Positions 27,329 to 36,646 of a DNA stretch of 64,000 nucleotides are shown in pieces; the first letter of the stretch is position 1; each line of letters opens with the position of its first letter. A model generated the notes under the pieces. That model saw nothing but the letters and a program-made list of their open reading frames with translations, did not search any database and was not told where the DNA came from. Source of the DNA: an uncultured Bryobacterales bacterium (lineage in GTDB: Bacteria > Acidobacteriota > Terriglobia > Bryobacterales > UBA6623). The position numbers and the translations under genes are program-made. The stretch spans positions 2,828,062 through 2,892,061 of the forward strand of contig OX638379.1 of the NCBI GenBank assembly GCA_951813605.1, written 5' to 3'.

Positions 27329-28288
27329 TGGATTCACCCTATTCGGGATCATCATGGCACAGGGCAATTGGCTCGTCGTTGATCAGCCTCGGCGGGACCA
27401 CGGCTACGGCTTTCGGCGCATCGCAGCAAGCCGGTAGGCGAGAATCTTCGCCGTGCGAGCGAACCGATCGCAGAATGTTCTCTGCCTTTCGGTCGGGTCA
27501 CTCGCCGCGGCGGCAAGGACCGCGGCTGTCGGTCGTGGAGCAGGATGCGTCCACCGAGTCGAGCTCTGGCGAAGACTGCGGCGTGCCGCCGAAGGGCCTT
27601 AAGGCTCCGCGGAGAAGGGCTGCGACGATCCGTGGTTGCCCGTTCCCGGACGCAGGCGCGGCACTCGCTGCCGCGCCGCCGTGCGTTCGGCCGACCCCGC
27701 CTTGGGACCGGTTCGCTTTCCGCAGGCAATGCGCACTCCTCGTCCGCCGCTTCCTTGACAGCCGGGCCCGGACCAGCGCTCCACCGTTTTCCCTTGATCC
27801 GCAGCCTCCGCCGCTCGTGAAGACGCTTGCCTCGAATCGGTGTCCCCAAGGTCGCTCTCGAAAGCGAGAAAGAAACGGAAGTTGTTGAAAATAAGTTACC
27901 TGTGAGCTCGCACATGTCCAAACGAGGCGAAATTCACGTTTCTGTGGGGCTAGGGCAGCGAACTCGTGCTAAGGAAGTTTCGGTTTCTACCAGGCCTGAC
28001 ATTGAAAAAGCCAGGAGCGAAAGCCCAGTGTTGAATTATGGCTTGCATATACTATGGATTTCATAGCATCGTATAACTATACATTCAATTCAGCCAGCAT
28101 TCTTCGTCGACACGCGGAAGTATGTCCATCGCAGTCAAGGGAATGGCCGACACGCCGTCAGGTGGGGGGGCGCGCGACGCGTCGGTGGCTTGCGCCTTGG
28201 GACGCTGGCGGCCCGGAGCTCGATTCGATAAGCCTCGCCGGGCACCCCCGGCTCGCTAGTCTCGCGCAGCCCGTCTAGCTGGGCAGGA
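27329..28288. other. Gene-poor region with an AT-rich segment
   Basis: These 960 bp have no supportable gene. The first 500 bp are GC-rich without recognisable protein families. About 27,880-28,130 is much richer in A/T than its surroundings and includes a short inverted repeat, CTATG (28052-28056) with CATAG (28062-28066). Open frames present on both strands have no start context or conserved motif. Confidence 0.4.
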
Positions 28289-29608
28289 TCAACGGGTCGC
28301 TCGCAGTGGCTCGCCGGAGGCCGGCACCCCGCCGTATTGCAACGGCTCCGGCACACGCGCGAATTCGTCCACCGCCTTGAAGAGCGGACGGAAATCATGG
28401 GACAGGTTCCCGATCAAGCAGTCCGTCAAGTCGCCTCGCAAATCCGGATGGCTCCGTAGCAGCTTCCCGAAGCTGAACGTTTCCTCGTAGAAGGCGTACA
28501 CCAGCTTGCGCATCGCTTCGACTCCTCGGCAGAGTTCCTCGCCGTACTCCGCGAATCGCGCGGCCCTCACGTCGCCCGCGCCCAGGGCGGCATCCACCGC
28601 ATGAGCACATCGCTCGCCGCTCAGCAGCGCCAGCAGGACGCCCGAAGAGAAGACGGGATCCAAGAATGTGAACGCGTCGCCCGCCAGAACGAGGCCGTCG
28701 CCGGCGCAGTAGCGCGAACGGTACGAGTACTCCGCCGTCACCCGCAAGGGCTCGCAACGCCGTCCCGGCGCCAAGTGCTCTGCGATCCAAGGGTTGACGC
28801 GGATTTCGCGATTCCAAATCGCCTCCAAGTCCTTGCCCTCGCGGTGCAGGTAGCCTCGCTCAGCGACGACGCCGACGCTTACGACGTCGTCCGGTAGCGG
28901 AATGTACCAGAACCAGCCCTTTCCGGGCAGATAGGCCACGGTCGTGGCCCCCTCGTCGTAGCCTTGGTCGCGCTTCGCACCCCGATAGTACGTCCAGATC
29001 GACACCTTGTTGAGATGCGGATCCGGGCGGATCCAGCCCATCTGAGTGCCCGCGAACCCGTGCCGGCCGCCGCAATCAATCGTCACGGGGGCCCGGATCG
29101 GGAATCTCTCGCCGTCCTTCTCCACGACCAATCCCTCGCAGCGCCCGTCCTCCAGCAGCAGACGCTTGGCGGTCGCTCCCATCAGCGCACGCGCGCCTTT
29201 CTCGAGGGCGTTGTCGAGCATCAGTCGGTCGAATTCGCTGCGGACCACCTGCCAAGTCTGCGCGGCATCGTGGTCGAAGTGCTGGAAGAAATAGAAGGGC
29301 GAGGAAACTCGCCCGCTCACCGATGCGAACTGCACGCTGTACTTTTTCACGAAGCTCGACGCGCGCAACTTTTCAATCATTCCGATGCGCTGCAAAGGGA
29401 AATAGCAGTACGGCAGGAGGGATTCACCGACCTTGTAGCGCGGGAAATGCTCGCGCTCGACTACCAGCACGCGACGACCCTTCTCCGCGAGAATCGCGGC
29501 GGCAGTCGAACCCGCCGGACCACCTCCGAGGATCAAGGCGTCCAAGTCACCCGCGGGGAGCCCGTTGCCGCCGAGGGGCCGGGCGACGCCCGTTTCGTTC
29601 TCACGCAT
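28289..29608 (-). CDS. Halogenase-like FAD-dependent oxidoreductase
   Basis: This is a 439-residue flavoprotein of the geranylgeranyl reductase/flavin-dependent halogenase superfamily. The FAD loop LILGGGPAGSTAAAIL has GGGPAG at 28-33. YKVGESLLP (GESLLP 61-66), FVKKYSVQF near residue 88, WFWYIP at 222-227 and GDAFTFLDPVFSSGV at 300-314 follow. WxWxIP is regarded as a hallmark of flavin halogenases that blocks monooxygenase chemistry, and the GDAF.F.DP.FSSG form is typical of the CndH/PltA-like group. Halogenation, hydroxylation or reduction are all open. Its ATG overlaps the end of the radical SAM gene by 8 bp, so both are co-translated. No carrier protein, peptide synthetase or flavin reductase lies nearby. 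Confidence 0.78.
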   Translation of the reverse strand: MRENETGVARPLGGNGLPAGDLDALILGGGPAGSTAAAILAEKGRRVLVVEREHFPRYKVGESLLPYCYFPLQRIGMIEKLRASSFVKKYSVQFASVSGRVSSPFYFFQHFDHDAAQTWQVVRSEFDRLMLDNALEKGARALMGATAKRLLLEDGRCEGLVVEKDGERFPIRAPVTIDCGGRHGFAGTQMGWIRPDPHLNKVSIWTYYRGAKRDQGYDEGATTVAYLPGKGWFWYIPLPDDVVSVGVVAERGYLHREGKDLEAIWNREIRVNPWIAEHLAPGRRCEPLRVTAEYSYRSRYCAGDGLVLAGDAFTFLDPVFSSGVLLALLSGERCAHAVDAALGAGDVRAARFAEYGEELCRGVEAMRKLVYAFYEETFSFGKLLRSHPDLRGDLTDCLIGNLSHDFRPLFKAVDEFARVPEPLQYGGVPASGEPLRATR

Positions 29609-30938
29609 AGCGAATGTTCGTGTGCTCGGGAAGGAAGAAGGCGTGCAGCAGGCGGTCCACTTGCAGGAGTCCCTCGCGTGTCAGGTCGATGCGGTTCTCG
29701 TCGAATGCGAGCAAGCCGTGCTCGCGGAAAAGGACCAGAACATCGTGCCAGCGCTCCGTCACCTCGACGCCAAAGCGATCCAGAAAAGGCCTTGTCTCGA
29801 GGTGACCGAGCTTCATCTTCAGGACGAACTGCCGAATCATCGCTTCCTGCGCGGTGATGGGCAATGCTCGCGAGACCGGTAGCGCACTCGACGCGAGGCT
29901 GTCCAAGTACGGCCGCATATGGGGCTGGTTCTGGTAGTGGACGCCGTCCAAGTATCCGAATGCGGAGACGCCGAGCGCTAGCATGTCCGCGCCGTCCCAG
30001 AGCTCGTCGCGATACACGAACCGGATCCTGGACGAATCCCGCACAGCTGTGTAGGCGCTTCCCACGTGATAGCCGTTGGCCTCCAGCGCGTCAAATGCTT
30101 CGCGCGTCCACCGCCGCTTGGTCGGCCAGTCGGCGACCGGGGCGGCGTCGGCCCCCTCTTCGCGCATTCCCCGGTAGATGGTCGTGTTGAACGGTATCTC
30201 CATCTGATAGACGGTCACCGCGTCGGGAGCCAGCCCGACAGTCTCGCCGACAGTTCGAGCCCACTTCTCATCCGTCTCGCCGATCATCCCGGCAATCAGG
30301 TCGATATTCACCTGTTCGAAGCCGGCCCGTCCAAGCCATTCCCAGGTGCGGTAGATCTCCTTCGACCGATGCGCGCGATTGTTGGCTGCCAATATGGCGT
30401 CGTCGAAGTTCTCCACGCCGAGGCTGAGGCGATTCACGCCGAAACCGCGGATAGCGCGCAGCTTGCGCTCGCTCAGGGTTCCCGGCTCGCACTCGAAAGC
30501 TATTTCGCTCGGCTCGTTCCAAGGCAGGGCAGATCGCAATCCGTCCGTGAGCCGGACGAGCTGCTTGCTTGAAAGATACGAAGGCGTGCCGCCGCCGAAA
30601 TAGATGAAATCAAGAGTGCGATCTTGGACAAATGCCTGGCGGCCGAGGATGGAGGCCTCGTGCAACACTGCACTCAGATACTCTTCGATCTCCGAGTGGT
30701 TCTTGTCCGTGTAAACGCGGAAATAGCAGAAATCACAGCGCTTGCGGCAGAACGGAAGATGCACGTAAAGCCCCAGCGGCTTCTCGCTGTCTCCGTGCCG
30801 GCTCAGACGCTCCAGTGCGCTGCCGGTCTTCCCCTTATGCCATACCGAGAACGGAGGGTAGTTGGATACAAAGTAGTTGCCCGCCTGCGTGGAGTCCTGG
30901 CCGGACAGCACGGTCAGCGGATCAGCGGCCTGTTGCAT
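29601..30938 (-). CDS. HemN/HemW-like radical SAM protein
   Basis: This is a 445-residue radical SAM enzyme. The 4Fe-4S site is CRKRCDFCYF with Cys64, Cys68 and Cys71. FGGGTPSYLS (GGGTPS 115-120), AFECEPGTL, NRLSLGVENFDDAIL and NIDLIAGMIGETDEKW follow the HemN/HemW pattern, with a C-terminal HemN-type helical domain (MKLGHLETRPFLDRFG, LTREGLL). True oxygen-independent coproporphyrinogen oxidase has a fourth Cys (CxxxCxxCxC); here that place is Phe73, as in HemW-like or class C methyltransferase-like members. The immediate coupling to a halogenase-like flavoprotein argues for a biosynthetic or cofactor-modifying role rather than heme synthesis. This is inference; the family call itself is firm. 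Confidence 0.85.
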   Translation of the reverse strand: MQQAADPLTVLSGQDSTQAGNYFVSNYPPFSVWHKGKTGSALERLSRHGDSEKPLGLYVHLPFCRKRCDFCYFRVYTDKNHSEIEEYLSAVLHEASILGRQAFVQDRTLDFIYFGGGTPSYLSSKQLVRLTDGLRSALPWNEPSEIAFECEPGTLSERKLRAIRGFGVNRLSLGVENFDDAILAANNRAHRSKEIYRTWEWLGRAGFEQVNIDLIAGMIGETDEKWARTVGETVGLAPDAVTVYQMEIPFNTTIYRGMREEGADAAPVADWPTKRRWTREAFDALEANGYHVGSAYTAVRDSSRIRFVYRDELWDGADMLALGVSAFGYLDGVHYQNQPHMRPYLDSLASSALPVSRALPITAQEAMIRQFVLKMKLGHLETRPFLDRFGVEVTERWHDVLVLFREHGLLAFDENRIDLTREGLLQVDRLLHAFFLPEHTNIRYA

Positions 30939-31007
30939 GTGCGAAAGGTCCCTACCCCGGTCCCCTATCTATCTTGGCACGATTCGCGTTGGATCGGGAC
31001 AACGGAG

Positions 31008-32765
31008 CTAGTTGCCTGCCGCGGTCGGTCCGTCCGAGCAACCGCCGGGCTCATCAGGCGCCGCTTGGGCGATGTACGCGCCCACCTGCTCTGCCAGCAT
31101 CTCGAGGGGCAAGGGGCCGTTCCTCAAGACCGCATCGTGAAAGTCACGCACATCGAACGACCCGCCGTAGGCTTCGCAGGCGGCCGCTTTCAACTCGAGG
31201 ATCTTCAACTGCCCCATCTTGTAGGCGAGCGCCTGCCCCGGCCAGGCTATGTAGCGGTCGACCTCGCTTGCGTCGCCAAGGTAGTCGATCGCCTGCTGCC
31301 GGGACCAGCCCATGGCATGCAGGCCGGTGTCGACAACGAGGCGACGGGCTCGGAAGCGCTCGCTCTCGAGTGCCCCGAAACGACTCGGTGGATCGTCGTA
31401 GACGCCCAATGCGCCTCCCAGTGTCTCCGCGTACAGCGCCCATCCCTCGATATAGGAGGTCGAGTGGTAGATCTTGCGAAACTCGGGCAGGCCCTCCAGC
31501 TCGAGCTGCATGGCGATCTGCAGGTGGTGCCCGGGATTCGTCTCGTGGAGCACCAAGGCGGGCTTGTCAAATCGCGACTGCTTCTGGGGCATGTAGGCCT
31601 TCAGATTGAACCACCCGGGCCGCGTGCCGTCTTCAGCCGGCGCATTGTAGTTGGATGCCGAAGCGGCCTCCCGGTCGGACGGAATCGCCCGGATCCCGAA
31701 TGGGTGCCGGGGCAGCTTCCTGAACAGCTTGGGAAGTTCCGGCGACACGCGCATGGCCAAGTCGCGGTGATACGCCAGCATCGCTTCCTTGTCGCTGAAC
31801 AGGTACTGCGAATCTGCGAGCAAGTGCCGCTCGTACTCCTCCGCGGTCCCGTCGAACCCGGCCTCGCGAGCGATTTGCTCCATGGCTCCCTGGATGCGCG
31901 CGACCTCGCTCCGCCCGATCTCGTGGATTTCGCTCGCGCTCAGCCGCAGCGTTGTGTGGAACCCGATGAAGAAGCGGTAGATGGACTCGCCGTTCGCCAG
32001 GCCAGTGACCCCGAGGGTTGGGCGCGCCTGCGGCGCGTACTCGTCCGCCAGGAAAGCCCGCAGGCTGCGCCATGCAGGCTGGAACGCTTCCCGGTACGCA
32101 CTCTCGGCCTGGCCGGCGAGCTCGCGGCGACGCGCTTCCGGGATGTGCGAAGGGAATTCACGGAAGGCTGCCAGCAGAGGCGATTCCTGCGCATTGGGAG
32201 ACGCTTGCGCGTCCAACTGCCCGACGATCAAGTCCACGACGAGCCGCGGTTGCACAATCCCTTCGCTGATGGCCTCCCGCAAGGTCTCGACGTTCTGGTC
32301 CACGTAGTCGGGAACGGCCCGAAGGCGCGCCAGGATGTTCTCGTAGTCGGCCGCGGATCGAGCGGGCATTTCTCGGAGAGTCAGCAGCACCCTTGTGTGG
32401 AGCCCGAACAGCTGGTTCAGCCGCACGAGGTATGCATCGTACGGAAAGCCTTCGCGTTGCGTCTCGAGGTCCCGCCGAAGCAGCCGCCAGCTGATGCGAT
32501 CCTGGGGGTTCAGGTCGCCCGGCTTGAAGCCGCCAAGATCGCGGAGATAGCGCTCAGCCGTGGCGGCCCACGATTCTCGGGCGGAGCGCGACCAATCGCG
32601 CCAGCGATGGTTGTACTCGGTGCGGCCCAGAGATGTCGCTGCCTCGGGGTTCTCTCGAAGGTAGTCCTCGAAATAGCGGTCGAAGAGGCGATGGAGCTCT
32701 TCGTTCCGCGGCTGCCCGCATGTCGGAAGGCACGCAAGCAGAAGAATAGCGAGGGTTCCACGCAT
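31008..32765 (-). CDS. DUF885 family lipoprotein, probable metallopeptidase-like
   Basis: This is a 585-residue exported protein. The N-terminus MRGTLAILLLACLPTCG has a usable lipobox at LLAC. The DUF885 helical fold carries the zinc-like motif LHETNPGHHLQ (HExxxGHH), with a downstream Glu in SYIEGWALYAE. The C-terminal part LAYKMGQLKILELK is also typical. DUF885 resembles gluzincin-type peptidases, but substrates are known for few members. At 585 residues it is full length. It sits upstream of the radical SAM unit on the same strand with 69 bp between them, so co-transcription is possible but not required. Confidence 0.85.
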   Translation of the reverse strand: MRGTLAILLLACLPTCGQPRNEELHRLFDRYFEDYLRENPEAATSLGRTEYNHRWRDWSRSARESWAATAERYLRDLGGFKPGDLNPQDRISWRLLRRDLETQREGFPYDAYLVRLNQLFGLHTRVLLTLREMPARSAADYENILARLRAVPDYVDQNVETLREAISEGIVQPRLVVDLIVGQLDAQASPNAQESPLLAAFREFPSHIPEARRRELAGQAESAYREAFQPAWRSLRAFLADEYAPQARPTLGVTGLANGESIYRFFIGFHTTLRLSASEIHEIGRSEVARIQGAMEQIAREAGFDGTAEEYERHLLADSQYLFSDKEAMLAYHRDLAMRVSPELPKLFRKLPRHPFGIRAIPSDREAASASNYNAPAEDGTRPGWFNLKAYMPQKQSRFDKPALVLHETNPGHHLQIAMQLELEGLPEFRKIYHSTSYIEGWALYAETLGGALGVYDDPPSRFGALESERFRARRLVVDTGLHAMGWSRQQAIDYLGDASEVDRYIAWPGQALAYKMGQLKILELKAAACEAYGGSFDVRDFHDAVLRNGPLPLEMLAEQVGAYIAQAAPDEPGGCSDGPTAAGN

Positions 32766-33162
32766 GACTCATTTCATCTTAGGACGCTCGGGTCTCGGGA
32801 GATCCCTGCTGCCGCCAGCGACAAGGCCGCCGGACCGCCCGCCCTCACCTGCACGCACGTTTTGAAAGAATGCGGCACACGATGGCGGCTAGTCAGCCGC
32901 ATACGCATCGGAAAGACCTAGGTCTCAAGCTTCGGCAACGACCGAGACTGCCGCTCGCAAAACCGGAAGCCTACGACAGCGGGCGGGCTCCCCCGGGAGT
33001 GTGCGGTACCATGCGATGGCAGGCTGGAAGGGGTTGTGAGACGGTCGGCCGATCGTTCATGGGGCCGTCCGGTCCCGTCGCGTGGATAAGGCGTCGCGAA
33101 CCGGCCGCTGCCACAGGGTTCGGCGTGACTGATACGTGGACCTAGGCTTGGCTCGGTATTGG
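32766..33162. other. Divergent intergenic region, no gene recognised
   Basis: This is about 400 bp between the DUF885 gene (minus) and the SDR gene (plus). TAAGAT, read on the minus strand 10 nt before the DUF885 ATG, may be a -10 box. No conserved open frame or RNA structure was recognised in the rest. Confidence 0.4.
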
Positions 33163-33930
33163 ATGACAATGGGCAGGCTAGCCGGCAAGGTCGCGATCGT
33201 GACGGGCGGAGCCAGGGGACTCGGTGCAGCCTACAGCAAGGCCCTGGCGTCCGAGGGAGCGAGCGTGGTCATCGCGGACATAGCGGATGCGAGTTCGGTC
33301 GTAGCTGAAGTCCGAGGCGGCGGCGGCAGCGCTTGCGACGTCCCCACGGAAGTGAGCGACGAAGCCGCGGTTGCCGAGCTCGTGCAAGCGGTTCATTCCA
33401 AGCACGGTCGGATCGACATCCTCGTGAACAACGCTGCCCTGTACGCTTCGCTTGCGCCCGTAGCCTTTCAAGAGATCGATTCCGCGCTTTGGGATCGTGT
33501 CATGGCAGTCAACGTGCGCGGCAGCTTCCTGATGGCGAAGCACGCTGCCCCGCGGATGATCGAACGCCGCGAGGGCAAAATCATTAATATTTCGTCTGGC
33601 ACCGCCTACAAGGGCCAGCCGACCCGCATGGCCCACTACATCACCTCCAAGGGTGCCATCATCGCGTTGACCAGAGCGCTTTCGCGCGAGCTCGGCGAGC
33701 ACGGCATTTGCGTGAACACGCTGGCACCTGGCTTGGTCCTCAGCGACAGCATCCTGGAGAACCAGGCGCACCTCGAGATCGCAGCAGAAAAAGTGCTCGC
33801 GAGCCGCGCCCTGAAGCGCCACGGCTATCCCAGAGACCTGCTAGGCGCCCTGCTCTTTCTCGCTTCGTCGGACAGCGACTTCGTGACCGGCCAGACGATC
33901 GCCGTGGACGGCGGATCGATTAACACCTAG
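33163..33930 (+). CDS. Short-chain dehydrogenase/reductase (SDR)
   Basis: This is a 255-residue classical SDR, an NAD(P)-dependent oxidoreductase. The nucleotide loop TGGARGLG, the NNAALY block, catalytic Ser in NISSGTAYKG and the YxxxK pair in HYITSKG are all present, followed by VNTLAPGLV and the C-terminal TGQTIAVDGGSINT. The acidic residue after the second strand (VVIADIAD) suggests NAD(H) preference. The start is the ATG at 33163; an ATG two codons later at 33169 is an alternative. The substrate cannot be inferred, and no pathway genes flank it. Confidence 0.9.
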   Translation: MTMGRLAGKVAIVTGGARGLGAAYSKALASEGASVVIADIADASSVVAEVRGGGGSACDVPTEVSDEAAVAELVQAVHSKHGRIDILVNNAALYASLAPVAFQEIDSALWDRVMAVNVRGSFLMAKHAAPRMIERREGKIINISSGTAYKGQPTRMAHYITSKGAIIALTRALSRELGEHGICVNTLAPGLVLSDSILENQAHLEIAAEKVLASRALKRHGYPRDLLGALLFLASSDSDFVTGQTIAVDGGSINT

Positions 33931-33939
33931 CGATCTGCA

Positions 33940-33954
33940 GCCCGCAGGGCGGGC
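33940..33954. terminator. Possible bidirectional hairpin between convergent genes
   Basis: GCCCGC-AGG-GCGGGC forms a perfect 6-bp GC stem just after the SDR stop and before the convergent DUF3604 stop. There is no T-tract on either side, so intrinsic termination is uncertain. Confidence 0.35.
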
Positions 33955-33989
33955 CGAGGCCGGCGCGAAACGCCCGGCGCGGGCCGCAA

Positions 33990-36449
33990 TCAGTAGTTCA
34001 CCCAAAACGGACTGCCCCACGCCACGTTTCCGTCCGACTGCTCGACTCGCACGTAGTAATATTGCGTGCCCATGCCTTTCGTAGCGTCTTGGTCCAGGTA
34101 TTCGAACTCGGCTTCCTGCGTGCCCGGCTCGTGGACATAGACAACCTGGTCGCCCCGGAAGACGTTGATCCGCGCGATACCGGTCGTGCCGCGCACCTTG
34201 ACGGAAATCGGGACCGGCTCGTCCGCATGGAATTCGTCGCCCATGAAATGGTTTCCCATGTGCACGTCCAGAAGGATGTTGTCGGTAGCGCCATACGTGT
34301 GGCGACGGCGGATCGCATCCAGGATGCCCGCCCGAGTCAGGCGGTCGGTGTAGACCATCGTGTAGGAGTAGTGTGTCGAGCCATGGTCCGAGCTGACCGT
34401 AATCCCTAGCCGGTAACCCTTGTTCCAAGCATTGCGCACCATCCCGATGGGAAAGTAGCCGCCCGGAGCGTCGGCAGCTTCCCCGCTCTTGGCTGACAGC
34501 GGCGCGCCAACGTACTCGTAGTTCGTCCTAGCACCCTGCATGATCTCGACCACCGGCTCGATCTCCGGGTCGTTGTCGCGCCAGTCGGTGCCCATCCGAG
34601 TTCCCGAGGTGTGCGAGATTGCGATGCCTCCCATGCGCCGCACCTCGTCGTAGAGGTGCTTCGTGTCGTCCCTCACGACGTTGGCCGTGCCGACGGCCGG
34701 CATGTCCCCGATCGGGTTCCTGCCCAAAGCATAGGCGGGAGTGTTTCGCATGAAGAACGGCGTGACCTCGCCAGTGCGGTCGGCGTAGAAGACGTTGCGG
34801 TGCCCGTTCGGCTGCGTGACGCTACGCTCGTAGCCGAAGATGCTCGTGTAAGCCCCGGGCAGGTGATGCATGTCGGTCATCTTCTGCGAGTACCACCACC
34901 AGTAGTCGTAGGAACCTCCCTGGTGATCCGTGGAAGCTCCGAAGTCCATTGCGGCCGCATCGATCATGTAGCGATAGAATTCCTGCAGGTTCCCGTCGTT
35001 TCCTCCCCCGCCATCCCAGCTCAATTCGGTGTGCCGGTGGAAATCGCCTCGCACGATCTGCACGGGACGTCCGTGGACCGTCGTGCGATATCCGCGCATG
35101 GCGTCCAGATCGGCGCCCTCGTTCGGATGCCAAGCCTTGACCTGCACTTCCTCCAGGGCGAGCGGCTCCAAGCTGGGCTGCGGCGCGGCGCCCGTGGGAG
35201 CGAGCTTGCCCACCCATGCCTCGCCGCGAATGGGCCGGTGAGCGTATGCCGTCGTGCGATTGTCGGTCGGCCACGCCAGCCACAAACTGCCGTCTGCAGC
35301 ATTGGCGGCGCTCAGCCTAGTGCTAGACCGCCCGAAGCTGTGCGGAATGGACACGGCGGTCGTCCACGAATCCCCTTCGTAGCGGGTCATCCAGTACTCC
35401 CAGTATCCACGCGTGCCCGTGCGCTCCCCTCGATGGCGAGTCAAGCGCTTGGCCACTACGCGGACATTTCCCTGGGAGTCCGCGAGCACGTGCGGCTGGT
35501 ACATCCATTTCGGATTGCCGGGCACGGCGGAGAATGTCGGCTGGAGAGCTTGTGCCGGAGCTTGCAGGCGGCCGCCGGCGTACGTAGCAATGCGCACCTC
35601 GCGGTCGGCGCCAATCACGACTCCGGGTTGGCGGGGGCGAATGTTGAACCCCGTGTCCTTGCCCCAATTGGCGCCGCCCTTCTCCCATGCCACCCACACG
35701 CGGTCGTCACGATCGACGGCGACCGTTGCTTTCGCCTCGTAGCTCCCGGTGGCAGCGACGGCCATTTCGGGCACGGCGATCGCCCCGTCCCGGATGCCTG
35801 TCAGGAACACGTCGTAGTTGCCGTTGGCATAGCTGTCGTAAGCAACCCAGACTGTACCGATCGAGTCGAATGCCAGCGCCGGCTCCCAATCGTTGGCAGG
35901 CCGGCCCGTGACCTGGATATCGTCCGACCACCCGCTCTCCCGGGAGTAGGTCTTGACAAATATGTTGGAATGCCTGCCCCGGAAACCCTGCCACGCCAGC
36001 GCCAGCGCGCCGCTGCCGTCGGAGGCCAAGCGAGGATTCATGTCCGGCAACGGATGGTCCGTGAGTCGGGTGAGCGGCCCCCAAGCCTCCTCGCCCGGAT
36101 CGAACACGCGAGCGTACATGTCCCAATTGCCGTCGAGCATCTGGGACCACACAACCCAAAGCCGGCCGGACGAGTCGACGCCCGCCTGAGGCAGCCAGAC
36201 ATCGCCGCTGGTATTCGGCACGTAGCGCATGTTTCCCCATTGCCCGCCAGCCCACCTGCGCACTGCGATCTCGTCACGACGGTCCGAGTAGGCCAGCCAA
36301 ACCAGCCAGAGCGACTCGTCCCCGGACGCAGCAATCGAGGGGATATCGTCTTCCCTGGTTTCGGTGCCCGCCATCGTGACGTCGGAAATCTCCTGCGAAA
36401 CGGCAGTGCCAGCCAATAGAGTTCCCGCAATCGGAAGGGCGATAAGCAT
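33990..36449 (-). CDS. DUF3604 family exported protein with N-terminal beta-propeller-like region
   Basis: This is an 819-residue secreted protein. The start at 36449 gives the signal peptide MLIALPIAGTLLAGTAVSQ. Residues about 30-400 hold repeated sialidase/BNR-like units (SIAASGDESLWLVWLA, AGVDSSGRLWVVWSQ, LASDGSGALALAWQG, ALAFDSIGTVWVAYD), absent from the other DUF3604 gene. The DUF3604 core has IVRGDFHRHTELSWDG with GDFHRHT at 468-474, FGASTDHQGG, AISHTSGTRMG and VSSDHGSTHYSY, and ends WGSPFWVNY. His/Asp patterning suggests a PHP-like metal centre; activity is unknown. It is complete and lies after rel on the same strand. Confidence 0.85.
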   Translation of the reverse strand: MLIALPIAGTLLAGTAVSQEISDVTMAGTETREDDIPSIAASGDESLWLVWLAYSDRRDEIAVRRWAGGQWGNMRYVPNTSGDVWLPQAGVDSSGRLWVVWSQMLDGNWDMYARVFDPGEEAWGPLTRLTDHPLPDMNPRLASDGSGALALAWQGFRGRHSNIFVKTYSRESGWSDDIQVTGRPANDWEPALAFDSIGTVWVAYDSYANGNYDVFLTGIRDGAIAVPEMAVAATGSYEAKATVAVDRDDRVWVAWEKGGANWGKDTGFNIRPRQPGVVIGADREVRIATYAGGRLQAPAQALQPTFSAVPGNPKWMYQPHVLADSQGNVRVVAKRLTRHRGERTGTRGYWEYWMTRYEGDSWTTAVSIPHSFGRSSTRLSAANAADGSLWLAWPTDNRTTAYAHRPIRGEAWVGKLAPTGAAPQPSLEPLALEEVQVKAWHPNEGADLDAMRGYRTTVHGRPVQIVRGDFHRHTELSWDGGGGNDGNLQEFYRYMIDAAAMDFGASTDHQGGSYDYWWWYSQKMTDMHHLPGAYTSIFGYERSVTQPNGHRNVFYADRTGEVTPFFMRNTPAYALGRNPIGDMPAVGTANVVRDDTKHLYDEVRRMGGIAISHTSGTRMGTDWRDNDPEIEPVVEIMQGARTNYEYVGAPLSAKSGEAADAPGGYFPIGMVRNAWNKGYRLGITVSSDHGSTHYSYTMVYTDRLTRAGILDAIRRRHTYGATDNILLDVHMGNHFMGDEFHADEPVPISVKVRGTTGIARINVFRGDQVVYVHEPGTQEAEFEYLDQDATKGMGTQYYYVRVEQSDGNVAWGSPFWVNY

Positions 36450-36646
36450 GTGGCGCACTAGTAGTGTTCCCTGACTTCGGACGGACGCAAGCCGCCCGCT
36501 CACCAAGAATGATAGGCCATTCCGAATCTCTTGTCGGCGAGCGTGACCTGGCAGCGGCAAAGGCCTCGACTGACGGAATCGGCCCGCTGCCGGCATGCCC
36601 GGCTGTTGGGACACGCTCATCGCGCCGCGCCTCCGATGCTAGCGAG

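Noticed and set aside
28052-28066. Small inverted repeat CTATG/CATAG in the AT-rich gap
   Set aside because: Too short to call an operator or terminator without comparative support.
30624-32921. A 765-residue open frame on the plus strand opposite the radical SAM and DUF885 genes
   Set aside because: It lies antisense to two genes with clear family motifs, has no recognisable domain and is explained by GC-rich codon bias.
34611-36419. A 602-residue open frame opposite the second DUF3604 gene
   Set aside because: Antisense shadow; the opposite strand has the signal peptide, repeats and DUF3604 motifs.
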